Positions 60,404-64,000 of a stretch of DNA of 64,000 nt are shown one piece after another. Source of the DNA: Lactuca virosa (lineage: Eukaryota > Streptophyta > Magnoliopsida > Asterales > Asteraceae); assembly GCA_928212115.1 (NCBI GenBank), contig CAKMRJ010005634.1, forward strand, positions 252,070,037-252,134,036, read 5' to 3'. The notes below the pieces were generated by a model. The model was not told the origin of the DNA, searched no databases, and was given only the letters and a program-made list of their open reading frames with translations. Made by a program: the position numbers and the translations under genes. Numbering within the stretch: the first letter of the stretch is position 1; every line of letters starts with the position of its first letter.

Positions 60404-60775
60404 CTTTTACTGAAAGTTGAAAGAGATGATGAGAATAGTGAGAATCAATTGTAAGTATGATGAGAGTGTTTCATGGACTAAATCGCCATAGTCCAATCAT
60501 CAGGTAGAGACATAACAATAGAGTGCGGAAACACAAGAGTAAGAACATGCCAATAGATTAGATAACTGCCAATATTACTGGTATTAATGATGTAAAATGA
60601 GTTCGGGAAAATTGACCTAACAGTAGGTCTTACATCAAACCATAAGCGAAAATGTTGGCAGTTTAGAAGTCTAGCTAGAGTACTTTCAAAAGTTAGGAAT
60701 TTTACAGACAAGTGCTCCGAGCACAGAAAAAGAAAGGGCTATTCCTTAATTCAAGCAAAGATGAGTCGACATCTT
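60404..60775 (-). other. Copy D spacer between extra ORF and gag
   Basis: Matches 46876-47254. No feature recognised. Confidence 0.6.
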
Positions 60776-61406
60776 CTATCGGCGACGGGTATCCCTCGGA
60801 CGAACCTTAGGTCAGCCAGTAGTTGACGTACAATTTCCTGAAGATGTCGCTCCATGCGCTCTCTGACGCACTCGGAGTTCCATGACTTCGGCTCGGGACG
60901 CAGCTAATTGTTGCTGCAGAGTCTCATTGTTCCTCCTAGTCCTATCCACAGTCTCTTCAAGTTGACGAATACGAACTGTGTTTAGGTTAGAGTTGGCGTC
61001 GATTTCCACATTCTATCGATGGCTGCATGACCTTGCTCGCGTTCCGAGCAATCCTACGGACCATGATGGGTAGGACCCGGTTAGTGAACCTCCCCGCGTA
61101 TATTGTAGAAGCTTCGGTCTCCATTGAAAGGTAAAGGCTGACCCTGTTCATCACTCCATCGATTCAAGGTTGTTGCCTACAAGGAGTGGGACCTTGAAAT
61201 GCCGGACGGGGGTGGTTGGGGTTTGGAATTGGAACTTCTTGGGGATGGTGTTGACCTCTGGTTCGGAGTCGGAGCCATCCGAAGAGCCTTCTGCGAGGAG
61301 ATCAGCCAAAGGGATTGGGTGATCATCTTCGGGCTCATCGTTCAAGCCATCCACCAAAGTCTGGGTTGGGATAATACGGATCGTTGGGGAGATGGAAGCC
61401 AGCCAT
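60776..61406 (-). pseudogene. Extra upstream ORF in copy D, frameshifted
   Basis: Homologous to 47255-47884. The start MAGFHLPND is at 61406 and the same TAG is present near 61177, but several 1-3-nt indels break both halves. Confidence 0.8.
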
Positions 61407-62120
61407 GCTATCTACGCGAGAAAAAGGAGTAAGGATCTTATAATAATGGACGTACTACTCTTAGATAATTATAAATGATCTTACTAGTTACTTCAGTACT
61501 TGCATAGTGCATACAAATCATATGAAACCAAGACAGGATAGACCTTCGAATAAGTGACCCTAACTCTAAATCCACAACCAAACAAGGAACAGGAAGTAAA
61601 GCAAGGCCACAGATTCTGAGTCTATAGCGTCTTAAGTCGCATGTAATCTTAGCGTATCCACTTAGCAACTATTGCCCTATAGTAAAGACCTTTTTAGTTC
61701 TCAATTAAGTATTACGGTATAGTACAAAATACTCTATAGTATTTTAGGTTTTGTTTGTTCTGATTTGTTTTTGTGTAGTAGTTTGTTTAGTTTTTAGACT
61801 TGTTGCAACACCACGACCATTCTTAGGCACATGCTAGTCACTCCTTGGAAAAATATAGTTGATCGGGCTATATCCTCCCAGGTTTGACTATATGTCTCTA
61901 AGCTTAATCGTGTTGTCCAACAATCATAATACTTTTGTTCTGTTCTAGTATTGATACTGACCCTGGTATGAATAAATGTATATATATACTTAGTTAAATA
62001 TTTTATTATTTAAAAGTATATATTCTTGGTCAGAGTGTTTTAATCCCGTGTCGTTTATATGTTTGTCTATCTTTTATGGGTTGATATACTTGATTCACTA
62101 TAAACAATGCTCTCATACCA
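61407..62120 (-). other. Copy D leader and primer site
   Basis: Leader as in C. The primer site near 62108-62119 has the same C to G change, supporting C and D as duplicates. Confidence 0.8.
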
Positions 62121-62122
62121 AC

Positions 62123-64000
62123 TGTCACACACCAAAACCGGAACGGCGGAAACGTTCTGGGGTGGAGGACGTCATTACAGTATCATAACAATGCATAATA
62201 GTAAAGACAAGCAACACACATTCCATTGATTTTAATATAATAATTGTAATACAAGCGTGTTCTGTATAGTTTTGTAAGACACCAAAATGTATAATCAAAA
62301 TAAAGAAGTCTTGTATGTGCTCCATCTTCTCAAAAGCTTCATCTGTACCGTCTACTGAGACCGAGAATACAAGTTATTTTGAAGAGTTTATCAGCATAAA
62401 GCTGGTGAGTTTATAAGTATTTAGTGGCATTGCTTGTATAAAAAGGTTTGTAACAACATAGTGTAAATGTACTAATTGAACTCGAATGTTTGTAAATAGC
62501 ATTCTCCCTAGAAAATCCTATATTTTCCATAAAATGTAGTCCTCTACCAAGACCCGACTGTTTATATGTTTAATCTTGGTAACAGTAAAAGTTTTCCCCA
62601 GTGAAACTATCAATATGAAAATATAGTTTTAACTTCACTCATGTAGGGTAATAGGAAAATAATGTTTTACCCCAGCAGTGTCACTGCCGGCTAAATGTGA
62701 TAAAAATGTAGACTCCAGGTAGTATATATAATGTACAATACACTCGGGGAGCCTGTTTTGCCTTTAATTCTTAGTGGATTAATTAAAGGTTTTGAATGTG
62801 AACTCGTATGTAACCATGCTGATCGACGACTGAATAACTGATGACCCTCCGAGTCATGTGTAGTTTGGTAACATTCTGTCACCTCTTAGCCTTTCGGCTG
62901 GGACTGTAGCTAGCAGTCGGTATGTGGGAGTGTCTGTCTCGTATAGATCTATACACACAATGCCCGCTCTCCCTCTAGGAGACTCTGGTTACAAAGTGAT
63001 ACCACGATGAGTGTGTATCGAGGAGAAGTAGTATGTCACATTCTAAATTATAGTAATCAAAGGTTTGTATAAGTATTCCATAGTGTCGTGGTGTTTCTCT
63101 GTATTAGTATATAGTATCTTCTTATATAGTATATAGTGTGTTTCTGACTCATAACTGTACTAGTTCTGGAGTAGTCGTTATAATAGTAGTAATGAGTAGT
63201 AATCCTTAACTATACCTATTATAGTTAAATAGTAATGTAGGTTTACATGCCTTTGTTACACAAAGGTACTGCACTAAAGTGAAGACTTTTATATCCAACA
63301 CAAATATATATGATATATAACTAAGAGTTCAACGACATTTGGACAAATAACAGAATACCCTAAGTCCACAACCAAACAAGGAACATGAAATAAGGTGAGC
63401 TATCAGTCCTAAGTCCTTCAAATCTTACTTATATAAATATATGGGTAGATATGGTTTTGAAAATAATGTAAGTTTAAAAGAGTTTGAAAAAAGTTTTAGC
63501 ATTTAAGGAGTTTAATAAAGGTTCGAAACACTTGAAATCCATCAGTTTGATTAGAAATTTGAACAGCAAGTAGTCGTAAATCTTTCTGATTGTTCTAGTT
63601 ATTAATCACATGTGATTAAAGCAATAACTAGAATGTTTCAACTTGTATTCCCCCCCCCCACCCATAAAGCATTAAAATCATTTCAAATGTTGATTAAGGG
63701 GTATGAACTCACCTATAGTGAGTGGTTTGAATGGAAGTGCCGGATAGGGTGCTAAGTGTCAAGTGAGGACTTGAACACACACACACAGATCCTATATAAC
63801 ATGTACTGATACGTATGTGTATCTAATTACTCATTGTATGAACCAATAATCAAGTAAGTACACCATTAATGGATGGAAACACTTTGTTTCAAGTGCTAGG
63901 AGTACTAAAGTGTTGCATCGAAAGAGAGTATGGCCTCACATTGGAGTTTACTTCCCATTTGGTGACAACACAAGAGTTTACGGTTTTTGGTCATTTCCCC
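62123..64000 (-). repeat. 5' LTR of copy D, cut by the window end
   Basis: Matches 48603 to about 50470 of the shared LTR, ending here inside the GTTTACGG region. The remaining about 970 bp would lie to the right. Confidence 0.92.

Overview
The window is nuclear DNA from a dicot plant, made almost entirely of nested transposable elements. Asteraceae, probably Lactuca-like, is my inference from the look of the LTR families; no marker gene proves it. No intact single-copy host gene is visible. The AT-rich middle carries broken pieces of ordinary plant genes (polygalacturonase, Sec24, poly(A) polymerase, cytokinin dehydrogenase) that still have intron borders, so they were picked up as genomic DNA by transposons.

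Left block, 1-21042. A minus-strand Ty3/gypsy chromovirus (element A) fills the block; its 3' LTR runs off the left edge. Between its RT and RNase H coding parts sits a plus-strand chromovirus of another family (element P, 2553-14836). A small minus-strand Ty1/copia element that encodes only gag-protease (8224-10982) sits inside P. Each nested insertion has matching or near-matching 5-bp target duplications.

Middle block, 21043-44274. This is AT-rich and full of (TA)n tracts with transposons in or beside them: a possible hAT-like MITE, a (TA)n-flanked MITE, a 12.9-kb element with about 54-bp inverted ends (E1), two Helitrons (one carrying cytokinin dehydrogenase exons), a probable second (TA)n-flanked element (E2) containing an old P-type LTR fragment, and the 5' end of a copia-like element. 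E1 carries pieces of at least three genes in one orientation and a 7.1-kb copia insertion.

Right block, 44275-64000. Three more minus-strand relatives of element A follow. C is truncated. B shares one 2.84-kb LTR with C and carries a solo P LTR at the very site where A holds the whole P element. D repeats C's truncation. C plus B (44139-57680) looks like one 13.5-kb unit whose second copy starts at 57681 and leaves the window. B, D and patches of C differ from A mostly by 1-3 nt indels, which raises the possibility of unpolished or misassembled sequence.

The strongest unexplained signals are: 11-bp palindromes of form ACTCGNCGAGT in pairs about 21 bp apart, found both in the gypsy P LTR and in the leader of an unrelated copia element; a GT-AG, 68-nt, AT-rich segment that interrupts P exactly between gag and protease and whose removal restores the frame; an extra coiled-coil ORF upstream of gag in A, C and D with a conserved in-frame TAG; and the two multi-exon gene captures.
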